NCBI RefSeq assembly: GCF_016757215.1
Contig: NZ_JAESIY010000014.1
Span: forward strand, 46,285 to 110,284
Length of the DNA stretch: 64,000 bases
Direction: 5' to 3'
DNA from: Fulvivirga sediminis
Lineage (GTDB): Bacteria; Bacteroidota; Bacteroidia; Cytophagales; Cyclobacteriaceae
The position numbers were made by a program, and so were the translations under genes. Shown here one piece after another: positions 29,001-38,448 of the stretch; position 1 is the first letter of the stretch, and each line of letters begins with the position of its first letter. Below the pieces are notes generated by a model, which worked only from the letters and a program-made list of their open reading frames with translations, did no database searches and had not been told where the DNA came from.

Positions 29001-29179
29001 CGATTTTCACCGGCAAAATACAGGAGAATTTTATATTGCTTTAATATCAAATGTGCCAGACGAATAATCTCTGATAACATGGGGTCTGGGTAAGGATTGA
29101 GCACCCCATATTCCCTCAATTTATGCAGTCTCTTTTCTTCTAACGCTCTATACTCGTTTCCCGCTTTCATAAAGTGCAC
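26030..29179 (-). CDS. Multi-PAS hybrid-less sensor histidine kinase with N-terminal GAF domain
   Basis: A 1049-residue soluble sensor without membrane segments. Order: GAF-like domain (about 15-170, ILYFAGENRHWHKASYDLL), then at least four PAS/PAC units (starts near 185, 310, 445, 580 and 705, each with a PAC-type tail such as FIKNLTEQKRAKE or GSIKDVTEQKLAK), a HisKA with an intact phosphoacceptor His in YKSSHDLRGPLTSVLGL (about 835), and an HATPase domain with NIVSNAILYQD, RDNGIGIG and GSGLGLYIV. The partner response regulator is not adjacent. Ligands are unknown, though several PAS units suggest multiple inputs such as redox or light. Confidence 0.9.
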   Translation of the reverse strand: MHFMKAGNEYRALEEKRLHKLREYGVLNPYPDPMLSEIIRLAHLILKQYKILLYFAGENRHWHKASYDLLGKYSLLNDSPLTHIMSGDGVTELFSVQEDPRFKYSQWLQQLVEVSYIAGCSLRSKEGVALGGLCVLGGKNDRVTQEQAEGLEVLAQQVLNTLELKRLSPYTLTSGLATHAVQSRYSSPFLQILNSSLDSIVCMDVDGNIAFWNDQAERVFGWSSDEVLGKPLVETIIPARYHKRHNEGFTYYMKTGNGPILRKRVEIEAVTKEQGEIDIELIVVPVEDERSFYFCGFIKNLTEQKRAKELFVEARENLERAEMQVSLGSWYFTADGHRHWSKQLYRLLGYDPDTLEPPPVEEWIQRFHPEDRYILQENEELMKAGEPLEDRVVRTNPEILPLRYLLPQMSEMRSEHGRIIRYQGTLLDISKSIEQLESLKRAEENYRQIFENSQDGIFQSKPRGRLMAANPALAEMFGYDSPDDMLKSINDIGLDLYCEKGLREMLLDKVRQNISVKGVELMANKKNGDKVWIQLNMHGIYDEGELVMLEGSIKDVTEQKLAKQKITLEKELSDSIINNLPGIFYLYNRKGRFLRWNHNFIQVTGYSPEELKRITAHDLFEEGEERELIKKKISEIFETGYAEVESDFLLKSGEKIPYYLNGWRIVYQNEPCVIGVGIDISERRKAEKELIASEMKLKAFFNNTSDGHLLLDLSGNVLSFNPVANRIAQNIWLEPLEEGSSIWHRMDKRHEPQAKLWFETVLEGEEIKEEINLPDGIDKSEWWLLNATLAKDNEKKAFGVAIKVINIEPMKQVNQRLMQSNEQINKAKNELDQFVYKSSHDLRGPLTSVLGLVNLAERDVSTNSFDVYLDKIRNSIVKLDHYIKDIIDFSYNSSSIVKKDGIDLRQLLEMVMDDLRDLPNADNIDIEINFDNQAELKGDFNRLKTVITNIVSNAILYQDVEKMLSLLVIKAHVDQKELRMSFRDNGIGIGLQFQDQAFDMFSRGCISSKGSGLGLYIVKEIINTLQGEVKIYSEEGLYTQVEFKVPNAS

Positions 29180-29337
29180 TCCTATTCACACATGAACCAT
29201 TCAAAAAAACATTATTTATAATTTAATATTTTAAAATCAAATATTCTATTAAAAATTTCTGGTAATATCTCCTTTCAAAGGAATAGATTTACTTCCTTAA
29301 ACTCACTTCATCTAAAATTTTACAGAAATAATAGAAT

Positions 29338-32300
29338 TTAATCAATTTTACTAAATGATTGATGATAACTAAATGAGGGCATTTGCACTTTTATGAGATA
29401 TAGACCCTGCGTTAGTGCTGAGATATCTAATACAGTTTTCTGGTAAGCGGGTACTTCTCTTTCTGTGATAATATTTCCACTGGTAGACAACAGCTGAATT
29501 TGAACATCTTCAGAATACTTATTTGCTACATAAAGCTGCGAATTAGCAGGATTTGGATATACATGAATAGGTTCTGATTGAGCAAAGTCTGCCTTTGTTA
29601 TTGCTACTTCATTTGTAGCACCATCATAATCCTCTTGAAGCAGGCGATAAATATGACTTCCTACCATTGGATTTTCATCCTTAAACGCATAATCTACCTG
29701 ATCAGAAATCGTTCCGCTCCCAGGAACCCTACCAATATCCACCCATCTTTTTGTCTCTTTTAGATAGCATTGTAATATAAACCAAGCATTATTTATTTCA
29801 GAGGCAGTAGTCCATTCAAATACTAAATAATCTTTTTGTTGCTCTCCTTCAAAAGCAATAATCTCCACGGGCAGAGGGCTAATGTTAGAGCTCATAGTAA
29901 AATATCCAAATTCAGAAAGTCCTGCCAAGGTAACGCTATTGGAAACATCATCATGAACCGCTATCGCGGGAGACCAGTCTAAGCCATTTACAGAGGAGGC
30001 TATCATAGTTGTAACAAGGCCAGGATCTCCAACAGTACCCAAATAGGCATCGTCATAATTCATAGTGACAGTAAAATTATAATTAGGTGTTCCCACATAT
30101 GAATCTACTATTTCAAAGAAAAAGTTACTAATGGAATAATCAAGAGGATTGGCAGGCCAAGCTCCACTATACATTTGTAGAGATAAATCTGTAGGCAAAT
30201 CAGACCCTGGAAGAAACGTTACCGTTAACCAATTTCTCTGATTAACGGTAAATGTATAAGGTGTAAGAGTAGTGAATGGGCCTGTTTTATTTACTGCTTT
30301 AGGAGAAGGAGACGTAGCTTTGGCAAGCCCAAATTCATAAGCTCCCATATCTGGAGCTCCATCATTTACTGTAGCGGGACGGGGCTGCCCTTTAAAGTCG
30401 TCAGTAACCTTAGCATTATGCTTTGCCATACCATGAATATTCCAGCTATTGAGATTAGCAAAATCTGGCTCCAAGTTACTAACACTGATATAACCAGGGG
30501 CTGCAGCAATTGAAGAACTTGCTCTACCTGTAGCCGTACGCCAGCCAGCCATAGTGGTAATTCCTGCTGTAGCAAGATTACCATAAGCCCCTAGCGCACC
30601 TATATAATTCACAGTATGAGTGGTGCCTGCATTGATATACTGATCATTATAATCAAGTAAAGAAAATTGTCCTGAGCCTGCCTGTCCGTAAATACCTACT
30701 GCGCGAGCTTTACCTGAAAGTGAAGAAGCTCCTCCGAGCATATTTTGAATAACATTGCTTTCTAAATATACTCCTACAGTATTACTAGCTACAGCCACTC
30801 CAAAAGATGTGGATTGAACAAACTTCAAAGCATCTCCATATAAAGAAATAGAGTTATTATAAATTTCACAACCACTTTGCGTAAAAGTTAAATCTGTTCC
30901 TGTTTGCCCACCTATCCCTAATAGAATCGCTGCCGGATTTGAAAGTATATTGCTAGCACTAGTTGCACTGCTTCCATTACCTCCTATACCATGAATAACA
31001 TTATTTTTCAATAATATATTAGCATTAGTAAGTCCACTATTTACACCTATACCGTGGCCAGAAAAGCTGTTAGCTCCTGTATAGGTAATATTAAAAACCT
31101 GGTTTGCTGAAACTGTAATATTTTTACTGTTCTTATCAACCATAATTCCAAAGTCATTAAAATCATCAGTTGACAATAAATTACCCACTTCATTATTGTT
31201 AATTGTACCATTATCTACACCTAAATAGTGAATTCCACGCTGAGTGATCGCATCAGCATTCACCCCATTAATGACATTATTCTCAGAAAATATATTTGTA
31301 GCTCTACTATTGATTGTATAGCTTCCTGCATTTCTATCTAAACCATCAATATGAATAGCCTCTTTCGCTCTGAAAAATTCATTATTATTGATGTTAATAT
31401 TATTAAAGCGACCTTCCGTTATGTTAGTAAAATGGGCTGCAATAACCCCGTAGCCAAGACTCTGACTATTGGTTTTCAGAATAGAGTTTTTTACTGTTAT
31501 GTCAGAAGTGGCATTGGTTTCATTACGCGCTCCGATGAAAACCGCCGCTCGCAAGGCTGAACTGGCATCATTCGCATAAATAGTGAGATCTCTGGTACTT
31601 CCTCCCACGGCTGCGGACCCATCTATGATAATGTTATTCACAGCATTTATATTGAAGACTCCTCTATCATTAGAGTATCCGGAGCCAACTATTTCAGGGC
31701 TAACTCCTGAGGCTGGTTTAAAGGTGATACTGTAGGTGCCTGCGCCTGTAAAAGGAGTAGCAGTACCATTCCCAATCACATAAGGGAAAGTTTCATAGCC
31801 AGAATCATAAGTTTCATCTGTCAGCAAAAATGCTACATTACCTGATAGACCATAAGTATTAAGATAGCTTATGGCGCTGGAAATTCTTGAAAAATCATTG
31901 CCTGATATTTTTCCTATTTCATACGTACCATTTAAAGGCTGTGGAGAATTGGGAGTTGAGGTAATAATAACATTATCAATAGCAGCAGGTGGCTGATTAT
32001 CATTTATACTATTATTTACCCAATTAAATACCAATGCCACATTTCCAGAATTAGCAGCTATAAAGTTCTTTTGTGTGGTAGTAAGATTATATGAATACCT
32101 TCTCCATGTGCCCTGTAACACATAACTATCTAATAATATAGAATTTGACCCATTTAAGTTACCAGCAATAGGGGTAGTTACGGCTGCCAAATTAACTAAG
32201 TAAACCCTCATGTAATCTGTATTTACCAAGGCCAGGGATACTCCTAAACATCGCAAATCATAGCGTATATTGATTGATTGAGAGCTTGGTGTGGCAGGCC

Positions 32301-32562
32301 AATTTGGCACTACATAGACAGAGTGATCTGAAGTATTATTCTCATATTCATTAACAATTCCGTCTTTAGACACCGCATAAGACCTAGCACCTGAAGTTAA
32401 GGAGCTATTAATATTGAGAACATGCCATTCATTATCTGTTGCTACACTAGTTGTCTTTGCCCATCCAGGCATTGTTCCTTCAAAATCTTCAAACAGTACA
32501 ACACTCTGCGCAGATACAGGTATGCTCAGCACCACTAAAAAACTAAACAGTAACAGCTTCAT
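29338..32562 (-). CDS. Secreted right-handed beta-helix protein with T9SS C-terminal sorting domain
   Basis: The start at 32562 (MKLLLFSFLVVLSIPVSAQ) gives a clear signal peptide; the frame runs eight codons further upstream. Residues about 25-200 resemble a choice-of-anchor or carbohydrate-binding-like beta domain (LFEDFEG-x-x-PGW). Residues about 215-640 have Asn-rich repeats (INNNEF, VINGVNADAI, KNNVIHGIGG) typical of parallel beta-helix folds. The last 75 residues (IHVYPNPANSQLYV to YLIKVQ) are a type A sorting domain for the type IX secretion system, so the protein should be exported and anchored or released at the cell surface. No catalytic residues are assigned. Confidence 0.87.
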   Translation of the reverse strand: MKLLLFSFLVVLSIPVSAQSVVLFEDFEGTMPGWAKTTSVATDNEWHVLNINSSLTSGARSYAVSKDGIVNEYENNTSDHSVYVVPNWPATPSSQSINIRYDLRCLGVSLALVNTDYMRVYLVNLAAVTTPIAGNLNGSNSILLDSYVLQGTWRRYSYNLTTTQKNFIAANSGNVALVFNWVNNSINDNQPPAAIDNVIITSTPNSPQPLNGTYEIGKISGNDFSRISSAISYLNTYGLSGNVAFLLTDETYDSGYETFPYVIGNGTATPFTGAGTYSITFKPASGVSPEIVGSGYSNDRGVFNINAVNNIIIDGSAAVGGSTRDLTIYANDASSALRAAVFIGARNETNATSDITVKNSILKTNSQSLGYGVIAAHFTNITEGRFNNININNNEFFRAKEAIHIDGLDRNAGSYTINSRATNIFSENNVINGVNADAITQRGIHYLGVDNGTINNNEVGNLLSTDDFNDFGIMVDKNSKNITVSANQVFNITYTGANSFSGHGIGVNSGLTNANILLKNNVIHGIGGNGSSATSASNILSNPAAILLGIGGQTGTDLTFTQSGCEIYNNSISLYGDALKFVQSTSFGVAVASNTVGVYLESNVIQNMLGGASSLSGKARAVGIYGQAGSGQFSLLDYNDQYINAGTTHTVNYIGALGAYGNLATAGITTMAGWRTATGRASSSIAAAPGYISVSNLEPDFANLNSWNIHGMAKHNAKVTDDFKGQPRPATVNDGAPDMGAYEFGLAKATSPSPKAVNKTGPFTTLTPYTFTVNQRNWLTVTFLPGSDLPTDLSLQMYSGAWPANPLDYSISNFFFEIVDSYVGTPNYNFTVTMNYDDAYLGTVGDPGLVTTMIASSVNGLDWSPAIAVHDDVSNSVTLAGLSEFGYFTMSSNISPLPVEIIAFEGEQQKDYLVFEWTTASEINNAWFILQCYLKETKRWVDIGRVPGSGTISDQVDYAFKDENPMVGSHIYRLLQEDYDGATNEVAITKADFAQSEPIHVYPNPANSQLYVANKYSEDVQIQLLSTSGNIITEREVPAYQKTVLDISALTQGLYLIKVQMPSFSYHQSFSKID

Positions 32563-32715
32563 CACAATTATAATTAGGTTAATCAAATCATGAAGAAAAT
32601 AACCTTTATTTATGTGAGGTGAAAATCATAAAAACACCAAATATTACTTAAGAAAGGGTAGAATTGAAAACCTTTTTTACTGAATTATTAAATAGTTATA
32701 GGCAGATATATAACA

Positions 32716-32750
32716 AAAAAGCCGCTTAGTAAATACTAAAGCGGCTTTTT
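32716..32750 (-). terminator. Intrinsic terminator of the cold-shock gene
   Basis: The arms at 32716-32731 and 32734-32750 pair along AAAAAGCCGCTT-type sequence with one bulged base. The minus-strand T-run comes from the AAAAAA before it. It lies 20 bases behind the cold-shock stop codon. Confidence 0.85.
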
Positions 32751-32769
32751 GGAATTTTAATGAGGCTAA

Positions 32770-32964
32770 TTAGTCGATTAACTCAACATTAACAGCGTTC
32801 ATTCCTTTTCTTCCTCTTTCAACATCAAATTTCACTTTGTCGTTTTCACGTATATCGTCGATTAGTCCACTTTCGTGTACAAAAATATCTTCACTTGAAT
32901 CTGATGGCTTAATAAAACCAAATCCTTTGGTAGTATTAAAGAATTTTACTGTTCCTTCTTGCAT
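32770..32964 (-). CDS. Cold-shock domain protein (CspA family)
   Basis: A 64-residue OB-fold RNA chaperone. Both RNA-binding motifs are present: KGFGFI (RNP1) and DIFVH (RNP2), with the usual start QEGTVKFFN and end GRKGMNAVNVELID. It keeps RNA single-stranded, particularly in the cold. It begins 35 bp behind a DEAD-box helicase on the same strand; the pair probably works together on structured RNA and forms one transcript. Confidence 0.95.
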   Translation of the reverse strand: MQEGTVKFFNTTKGFGFIKPSDSSEDIFVHESGLIDDIRENDKVKFDVERGRKGMNAVNVELID

Positions 32965-32999
32965 AATTGTTTATTGTATTAATTGTAATATATTCTTGA

Positions 33000-34217
33000 T
33001 TAATTGTCAGACGGGTCTATAAAAGTAAAAGCCTTTCCAGACTTACCACCACGTCCTGTTCTTCCTATTCTGTGTACGTAGCTGTCAAAATTCAGAGGCA
33101 GTTGATAGTTGATTACGTGAGTTACATCACTCACATCTATTCCTCTTGCCGCTACATCAGTAGCTACTAACACTTTCACATCACCCTTTTTAAATCTATT
33201 CAGGGCTTTCATTCTGTAATTCTGTGACTTATTGCCATGTATTTGATCGGCCTTAAGTCCTGACTGATTTAACTTTTTGGCCACTTTATCCGCCATTCTT
33301 TTAGTTTCAGCAAAAACTAAAACCTTTTCAAACTCCTTATCATCGATAAGATCCAAAAGCATTTTGAATTTATCTTCACCGGCTGGCACATGTATAATAT
33401 CCTGATCTATGTGGTCACTAGTCGTTTTACCACTACTCACCTTCACCTCTACAGGATCATGCAAAAGCATTTTTATCAATGATTTTTGAGTATTGTCAAT
33501 CGTAGCTGAGAAAAGCATGGTTTGCTTTCTGTTGTGCATAAGATTAACCATTTTCTTAATATCATTAACAAAGCCCATGTCTAACATCCTGTCAAACTCA
33601 TCCAATACAAGCGTATTAAGATCATTCATTTTCAAAGCATCTCTGCTTATCAAATCTATCAGTCGACCCGGAGTACCAATAATAACATGGTTCTTTCGTC
33701 TCAATTGCGACATATCTCTACCTACATTGGTACCACCAATGAAACTAGATACAAACAAGCCCAACCCTTTGGTTAAAGATTTAAATTCCTCTTCCACCTG
33801 TACTGCAAGCTCTCTTGTAGGCACTACTACTAATGCCCTACAGGCTTTAGGGTTATCTAAAAGCTGATTAATAATAGGAATCAGGAATGCCCCTGTTTTC
33901 CCTGTACCGGTATTAGCTACCCCCACCATATCTCTACCCTCTAACAAGAGCTCTAAAGTCTGATCTTGAATTTGCGTAGGATAACTAAATCCCTTCTCAT
34001 ATATATTAGCCTTTAGATTAACGTTTAAAGGCATTTCATCAAAACTACGAGTAGGAACATATTTGCTTTCTTCTTTCTTCACAGCCTTCTTCACCAACAT
34101 CTTAGGATCTATAGAAGAAACTGCTTTTTTCTTACCAGTCCTTCTACCGTTAGGTCTTGAAGCATTGGTTTTAGAGAAACCATTGTTCCTCTTTCTTTTA
34201 GTTCTTATATTATTCAT
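33000..34217 (-). CDS. DEAD-box ATP-dependent RNA helicase
   Basis: The 405-residue protein begins with a Lys/Arg-rich extension of about 55 residues that should bind RNA. The helicase core follows: Q motif (YPTQIQDQTL), motif I (ANTGTGKT), PTRELA, GTPGRL, motif II as DEFD rather than DEAD, SAT, and the C-domain motifs VLVFAETKR, VATDVAARGID and HRIGRTGR. The C-terminus is short with no extra domain. It unwinds RNA in ribosome assembly or decay. It shares a transcript with the cold-shock gene. Confidence 0.95.
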   Translation of the reverse strand: MNNIRTKRKRNNGFSKTNASRPNGRRTGKKKAVSSIDPKMLVKKAVKKEESKYVPTRSFDEMPLNVNLKANIYEKGFSYPTQIQDQTLELLLEGRDMVGVANTGTGKTGAFLIPIINQLLDNPKACRALVVVPTRELAVQVEEEFKSLTKGLGLFVSSFIGGTNVGRDMSQLRRKNHVIIGTPGRLIDLISRDALKMNDLNTLVLDEFDRMLDMGFVNDIKKMVNLMHNRKQTMLFSATIDNTQKSLIKMLLHDPVEVKVSSGKTTSDHIDQDIIHVPAGEDKFKMLLDLIDDKEFEKVLVFAETKRMADKVAKKLNQSGLKADQIHGNKSQNYRMKALNRFKKGDVKVLVATDVAARGIDVSDVTHVINYQLPLNFDSYVHRIGRTGRGGKSGKAFTFIDPSDN

Positions 34218-34275
34218 TTAATTTTTTTCTTGTGAAAACCACTTATACAATGCGTTATTAATTGTTATATAGTGG

Positions 34276-35403
34276 TTATTTAACAGGCATTTGAGACTTA
34301 CTCTGTGGCACAGGCACCATCTCCATCCTACCTAACTGCCTGAGCATCTTTACATGATCCCAAATAGCTTCAACGAAGGTTCTTTTTGTATGATATGGAA
34401 TACCATACTCCTTGGCTGTTTCTGCTACTATTTTTGATAATTTTTTATAATGTACATGGCAAATATTGGGCAATAAATGGTGCTCAATTTGAAAATTAAG
34501 TCCCCCAATAAGCCATGAAAAAAACCTACTTTTAGGTGAAAAATTACTGGTAGTTGCCAGCTGGTGAATAAACCAGTCACTAGCAATAATTCCATTTTCA
34601 TCTGGTAAAGGAAAAGCTGTACTAGGCATAACGTGAGCCGTCTGAAATACAGTAGTAATAGCTAAACCTGTGATGAAATGCATAACAACAAAAGCTAACA
34701 GTATCATCCATGGCGCCAGAGGAACCATGATCATTGGCAACACAAGTACGTATGAATAGTACAAGAGCTTCCATGCAATTACCTTTGCTATTTCCTTTCT
34801 ATATTCGGTTTTTGAACCAAAAAAGCCCATTTTTCTATACCGATACATTCTTACAAAGTCTTTTACAGTAATCCAAGACAGAGTGGAAAGACCGTAGAAA
34901 AACCAAATATACAAATGCTGAAAACGATGCACCTTGTACCGCTTAGCATGCGGAGAAAATCTAAGGAAAAAAGGCGCATTTATATCATCATCTGAATCCT
35001 CTATATTCGTATAAGTATGATGAAGCACATTATGTTGAATCTTCCAAATAGAGGCATTAGCGCCTATTAGATTCATAGTGTACCCCATATATTTATTTAT
35101 TTTCCTATTCTTAGAATAAGCACCATGAATGGCGTCATGCATTACTCCCATACCTATGCCTGACATGCCAAATGCTGCCAATATATACATGGCAAATAGC
35201 ATAAAAGGGCTCGTTACTATCCCGGTATTTACTATAATCAGAGGCACAAAAAACAAAGTAAGCATACATGCTGATTTAAACATCATCCCTCCGTTACCGT
35301 AGGGGCTCACATCATTTTTTTTGAAATATTCATTAACTCTGCTACGCAGGGTTTTTGAAAAGCCGGGGCCTGAATTAATTAAGAATTTTGGATTTTTGAT
35401 AAT
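34276..35403 (-). CDS. Membrane fatty-acid desaturase (acyl-CoA/acyl-lipid type) with non-ATG start
   Basis: A diiron desaturase. Three His boxes are present: HDAIHG, HNVLHH and QIEHHL, between four or more membrane segments. It places a double bond in acyl chains, probably adjusting membrane fluidity. The first canonical start is a GTG at 35310, but the frame is open to a TAG at 35419-35421, and the intervening residues (KNPKFLI, TLRSRVNEYFKKND, then VSPYGNGG) look like the conserved N-terminus of Bacteroidota desaturases. No ATG, GTG or TTG lies in that part. ATT at 35401-35403 followed by ATC fits the position best, giving 375 residues. The start is therefore uncertain. Confidence 0.82.
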   Translation of the reverse strand: MIKNPKFLINSGPGFSKTLRSRVNEYFKKNDVSPYGNGGMMFKSACMLTLFFVPLIIVNTGIVTSPFMLFAMYILAAFGMSGIGMGVMHDAIHGAYSKNRKINKYMGYTMNLIGANASIWKIQHNVLHHTYTNIEDSDDDINAPFFLRFSPHAKRYKVHRFQHLYIWFFYGLSTLSWITVKDFVRMYRYRKMGFFGSKTEYRKEIAKVIAWKLLYYSYVLVLPMIMVPLAPWMILLAFVVMHFITGLAITTVFQTAHVMPSTAFPLPDENGIIASDWFIHQLATTSNFSPKSRFFSWLIGGLNFQIEHHLLPNICHVHYKKLSKIVAETAKEYGIPYHTKRTFVEAIWDHVKMLRQLGRMEMVPVPQSKSQMPVK

Positions 35404-35850
35404 ACTGTTTTTTGATTTCTAGCTTGTACAAGCTCTTGGTAATAAGGTAGGAATAATTTTGCTGAACTAGTCTTTATTCTTAGGGGCAAGTGCCTGATGG
35501 GCGTTCTTTTGAAATATTTTAAATAATAGTGAAAGCTTTAACTTTTATAGACATTCCGTTTTTTAATCCAAACGACGTGTCACATATTTTAGTTCGTTTG
35601 CTCTGCTATTTATTTTTTTGCTCTAAATTATAACACTACTTGTGGAATAAGTATGTTATGAAGTGGTTTCTTGGTATTGAATACTATAATCTTATTTTTT
35701 TTTTACTTTACAAAGGTATACTAATAAATGACAATGCATACAAAAAGTTTTAATTTATTGAAATAATCCTGAGCTCAGAGTGATCTCTTTGACTCCTCCT
35801 CAACTTTATAATTTCAAAAATACTAGTCTCATTCTATCAAATAGCCACAA
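35404..35850. other. Intergenic region between the desaturase and dsbD
   Basis: About 450 bases that must hold the desaturase promoter. There are A/T runs and no gene or repeat that I can see. The dsbD terminator is at its left edge. Confidence 0.4.
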
Positions 35851-35880
35851 AAAAAGGTCAGCCCTTATCAGGCTAACCTT
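35851..35880 (-). terminator. Intrinsic terminator of dsbD
   Basis: Arms AAGGTCAGCC and GGCTAACCTT (one mismatch) with a 7-nt loop, followed on the minus strand by seven T. It lies 28 bases behind the dsbD stop. Confidence 0.8.
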
Positions 35881-35907
35881 CAAATTATATTATTAGTATT
35901 ATCAATT

Positions 35908-38058
35908 TCATTTACGCTCTTTATACTTCTCCAAGCCTGAGTTGAGAAAGGCGGCGTATTTATCAGCATCATATATAGCACCAATAGGCTTAGCGAGCAG
36001 CTCTTCATCAGGAGATAGTAGCACATAAAAAGGCTGTGAATTAGCATTATATACTGAGGCTTGAAAATCGCTCCACTTACCTCCTATGGTTTCAATATCC
36101 TTTTTACTATACTTAGAGTAGAACTGATCTTCCTCAGCCAGGTCTGTTTTATCATCTACATAGAGCTGAATAAGCACATAATCATTAGCTATTTTACTAT
36201 ATACATCAGGCTCTGGCCACACGGTAGCCTCCATCTTCCTACAGTTTACACAAGCATGTCCTGTAAAGTCAATCATCACAGGCTTACCTACTTTCTTGGC
36301 GTAATTAAGGCCTTCTTCATAATCATAAAAAGGCTTTAGGCCTAGAGGAGCATGGAAGATCTCTCCATATTTTCTTGGCTCACTATCATCTGCCTTGCTT
36401 GTATGTGCCCCAGGGTTTAGCGTAGCGGTATAGAGATCAAAGTCCTGAGTATGTTGCGGAGGCAGAAATGCCGCAACAGCAGTTAATGGCGCTCCCCACA
36501 AACCTGGCACTAGATAAAGAGCAAATGAAAAAGTAACTACTGCTAAAGTTAGCCTAGGAAACGACAGGTAATTTAATGCACTATCATGAGCAAATTTAAT
36601 TTTACCTATGAGGTATAATCCCATCATACCAAATATCACGATCCAAAGCACTAAGAATACTTCACGATCAAACCACTCCCAATGATAAGCAAGATCAACA
36701 TTAGAAAGGAACTTCAGTGCTAGGGCTAATTCCAAGAATCCTAATACCACTTTTACACTATTAAGCCATCCTCCTGATTTAGGCAATGCCTGCATCCAAG
36801 AAGGAAACATAGCGAATAAAGCGAACGGTATAGCAAGGGCAAAAGAGAAACCAAACATACCTACTGCCGGCCCCATGAGTTCGCCCATATTAGCAGCCTG
36901 CACTAGCAGGGCTCCTATAATAGGTCCTGTACAAGAAAAAGACACTATAGCCAATGTGGCTGCCATAAAGAAGATACCAATCATTCCTCCTCTATCCGCT
37001 TTGCTGTCCAATTTATTACTCCAGCTAGTGGGCAGAGTGATCTCAAATGCACCAAAGAAAGATGCGGCAAATACCACCAATAGCAGGAAGAATACTAAAT
37101 TAAAAATACCATTAGTAGACAGAGCGTTTAGCGCGGCGGCTCCGAATATAACCGTAACAATAAGTCCTAACACTACATAAATAACAATAATGGATAAAGC
37201 ATAAATCAATGCCTTACCTACACCAGATCCCTTAGAAGCCTGCTTAGTGAAGTAACTTACCGTTAAAGGTAACATTGGGAATATACAAGGCATGAATATG
37301 GCCGCTAAACCACCTAAAAAACCCGCCACAAAAATAGCCCACAGAGAGTTATCCTCTTCCTGAACATCTTCTATTTCTTCTTTAGGAGTGTCTGATCCTG
37401 AGACTATGTGATCATCAGCTTTTCCTACCGAATCTTCTATAACAATCTTTTCAGCTTCTTCAACTTTTACCTCGCTAGGCTTTTCTTCTTTCTCCTGAAC
37501 ATCATCCGCTTTCGCTAGTATTTTTACTTCATTTTCTTCTTTTTCAGCAGTCTTTGGTGCCTTTTCCTCTTTATTTACTTTCTCTGTTACTACACCGTTA
37601 TCTTTAGATACTCCTATTACATTAAAATCAAATTCCACTTCTGTAGGGGGAAGACACTGCTGATCGTCGCACACCATAAATTCTAAGTAGCCTTTTACGT
37701 TTACTGGAGACTTATTGAATTCGACATTTTGCTTAAATACTGCTTTATTTTCGAACCAGGCAATATCCATTTCAAACGTATTATCAAACCCCTTGATTAC
37801 GTCTGATACTTCTTCCACTTTACCTTTTAAGGTGTAATCTTTAGATTCATCAAAATGAAATGAAGTAGGGATAGGTCCTCCATCCTCAATAAACTGAGAA
37901 TAAACGTGCCAGCCCTCATTTATATCGGCAGTAAAAACTAGCGTAGCTGAGCGCTCCTTCTGATTTTCAATTTTAAAATTCCATTTTACTGGCTTCAAAA
38001 TCTGACCAAAAGATATATTAGCTACAATACATAAAAACGCTACAAATAGGTGCTTCAT
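35908..38058 (-). CDS. dsbD: Thiol:disulfide interchange protein DsbD
   Basis: A 716-residue three-part protein. After a signal peptide (ending FGQ) comes a periplasmic DsbD-alpha-like domain with a CDDQQC pair near residue 130. Then a Glu/Lys-rich linker (about 165-235), eight membrane segments carrying the redox Cys in FMPCIFPMLPLTVS and SFSCTGPI, and a C-terminal thioredoxin domain with DFTGHACVNCRKME near residue 610. It moves electrons from cytoplasmic thioredoxin to the periplasm for cytochrome maturation and disulfide repair. Length is larger than E. coli DsbD (about 565) because of the linker. Confidence 0.92.
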   Translation of the reverse strand: MKHLFVAFLCIVANISFGQILKPVKWNFKIENQKERSATLVFTADINEGWHVYSQFIEDGGPIPTSFHFDESKDYTLKGKVEEVSDVIKGFDNTFEMDIAWFENKAVFKQNVEFNKSPVNVKGYLEFMVCDDQQCLPPTEVEFDFNVIGVSKDNGVVTEKVNKEEKAPKTAEKEENEVKILAKADDVQEKEEKPSEVKVEEAEKIVIEDSVGKADDHIVSGSDTPKEEIEDVQEEDNSLWAIFVAGFLGGLAAIFMPCIFPMLPLTVSYFTKQASKGSGVGKALIYALSIIVIYVVLGLIVTVIFGAAALNALSTNGIFNLVFFLLLVVFAASFFGAFEITLPTSWSNKLDSKADRGGMIGIFFMAATLAIVSFSCTGPIIGALLVQAANMGELMGPAVGMFGFSFALAIPFALFAMFPSWMQALPKSGGWLNSVKVVLGFLELALALKFLSNVDLAYHWEWFDREVFLVLWIVIFGMMGLYLIGKIKFAHDSALNYLSFPRLTLAVVTFSFALYLVPGLWGAPLTAVAAFLPPQHTQDFDLYTATLNPGAHTSKADDSEPRKYGEIFHAPLGLKPFYDYEEGLNYAKKVGKPVMIDFTGHACVNCRKMEATVWPEPDVYSKIANDYVLIQLYVDDKTDLAEEDQFYSKYSKKDIETIGGKWSDFQASVYNANSQPFYVLLSPDEELLAKPIGAIYDADKYAAFLNSGLEKYKERK

Positions 38059-38393
38059 ACTTCATTTAAATTTCGACAAAAAATCAACTCTTCTTCACGA
38101 GGCCATCAAGTGATGGAATTAAACCCTGTAAATTGGACAGCTGGTAACAATTATCCAAATTTTGCAGATTCTTCTTTCCATCCTGGGCATGAGAGCTCAT
38201 ACTAATGATAAGCCAACAATGATAGTACGTCAATATTCTCTGCTTAGTTGGTTTTGCCTTCCTTCTTTTCGAAAAAATCATTACCGCATCAAAAGCCAAA
38301 GATCTTAGAAAGCCTTATAGGGATATAATACTCAATTAAACTTCAAACTAAATTTTCAGATCAATAAAGAATGTGCCCACAACCTGATATAAT
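38059..38393. other. Intergenic region upstream of dsbD
   Basis: About 335 bases between the dsbD start and the terminator of the next gene. A 71-codon minus-strand ORF (38084-38299) has a signal-like start but no family; I do not call it. The dsbD promoter must lie here. Confidence 0.35.
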
Positions 38394-38424
38394 AAAAAAA
38401 GCCTGCAGAACAATTTGCAGGCTT
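38394..38424 (-). terminator. Intrinsic terminator of the 377-residue lipoprotein gene
   Basis: Stem AAGCCTGCA with TGCAGGCTT (9 bp, loop of 8) followed on the minus strand by seven T. It sits 25 bases behind the stop codon. Confidence 0.85.
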
Positions 38425-38448
38425 ATTCATTGTCAAAAAGCATTTTGC

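Noticed and set aside
38084..38299. 71-codon minus-strand ORF with a signal-like start
   Set aside because: Start is TTG, no family pattern is seen, and the frame has no support beyond a hydrophobic stretch ending in HAQ.
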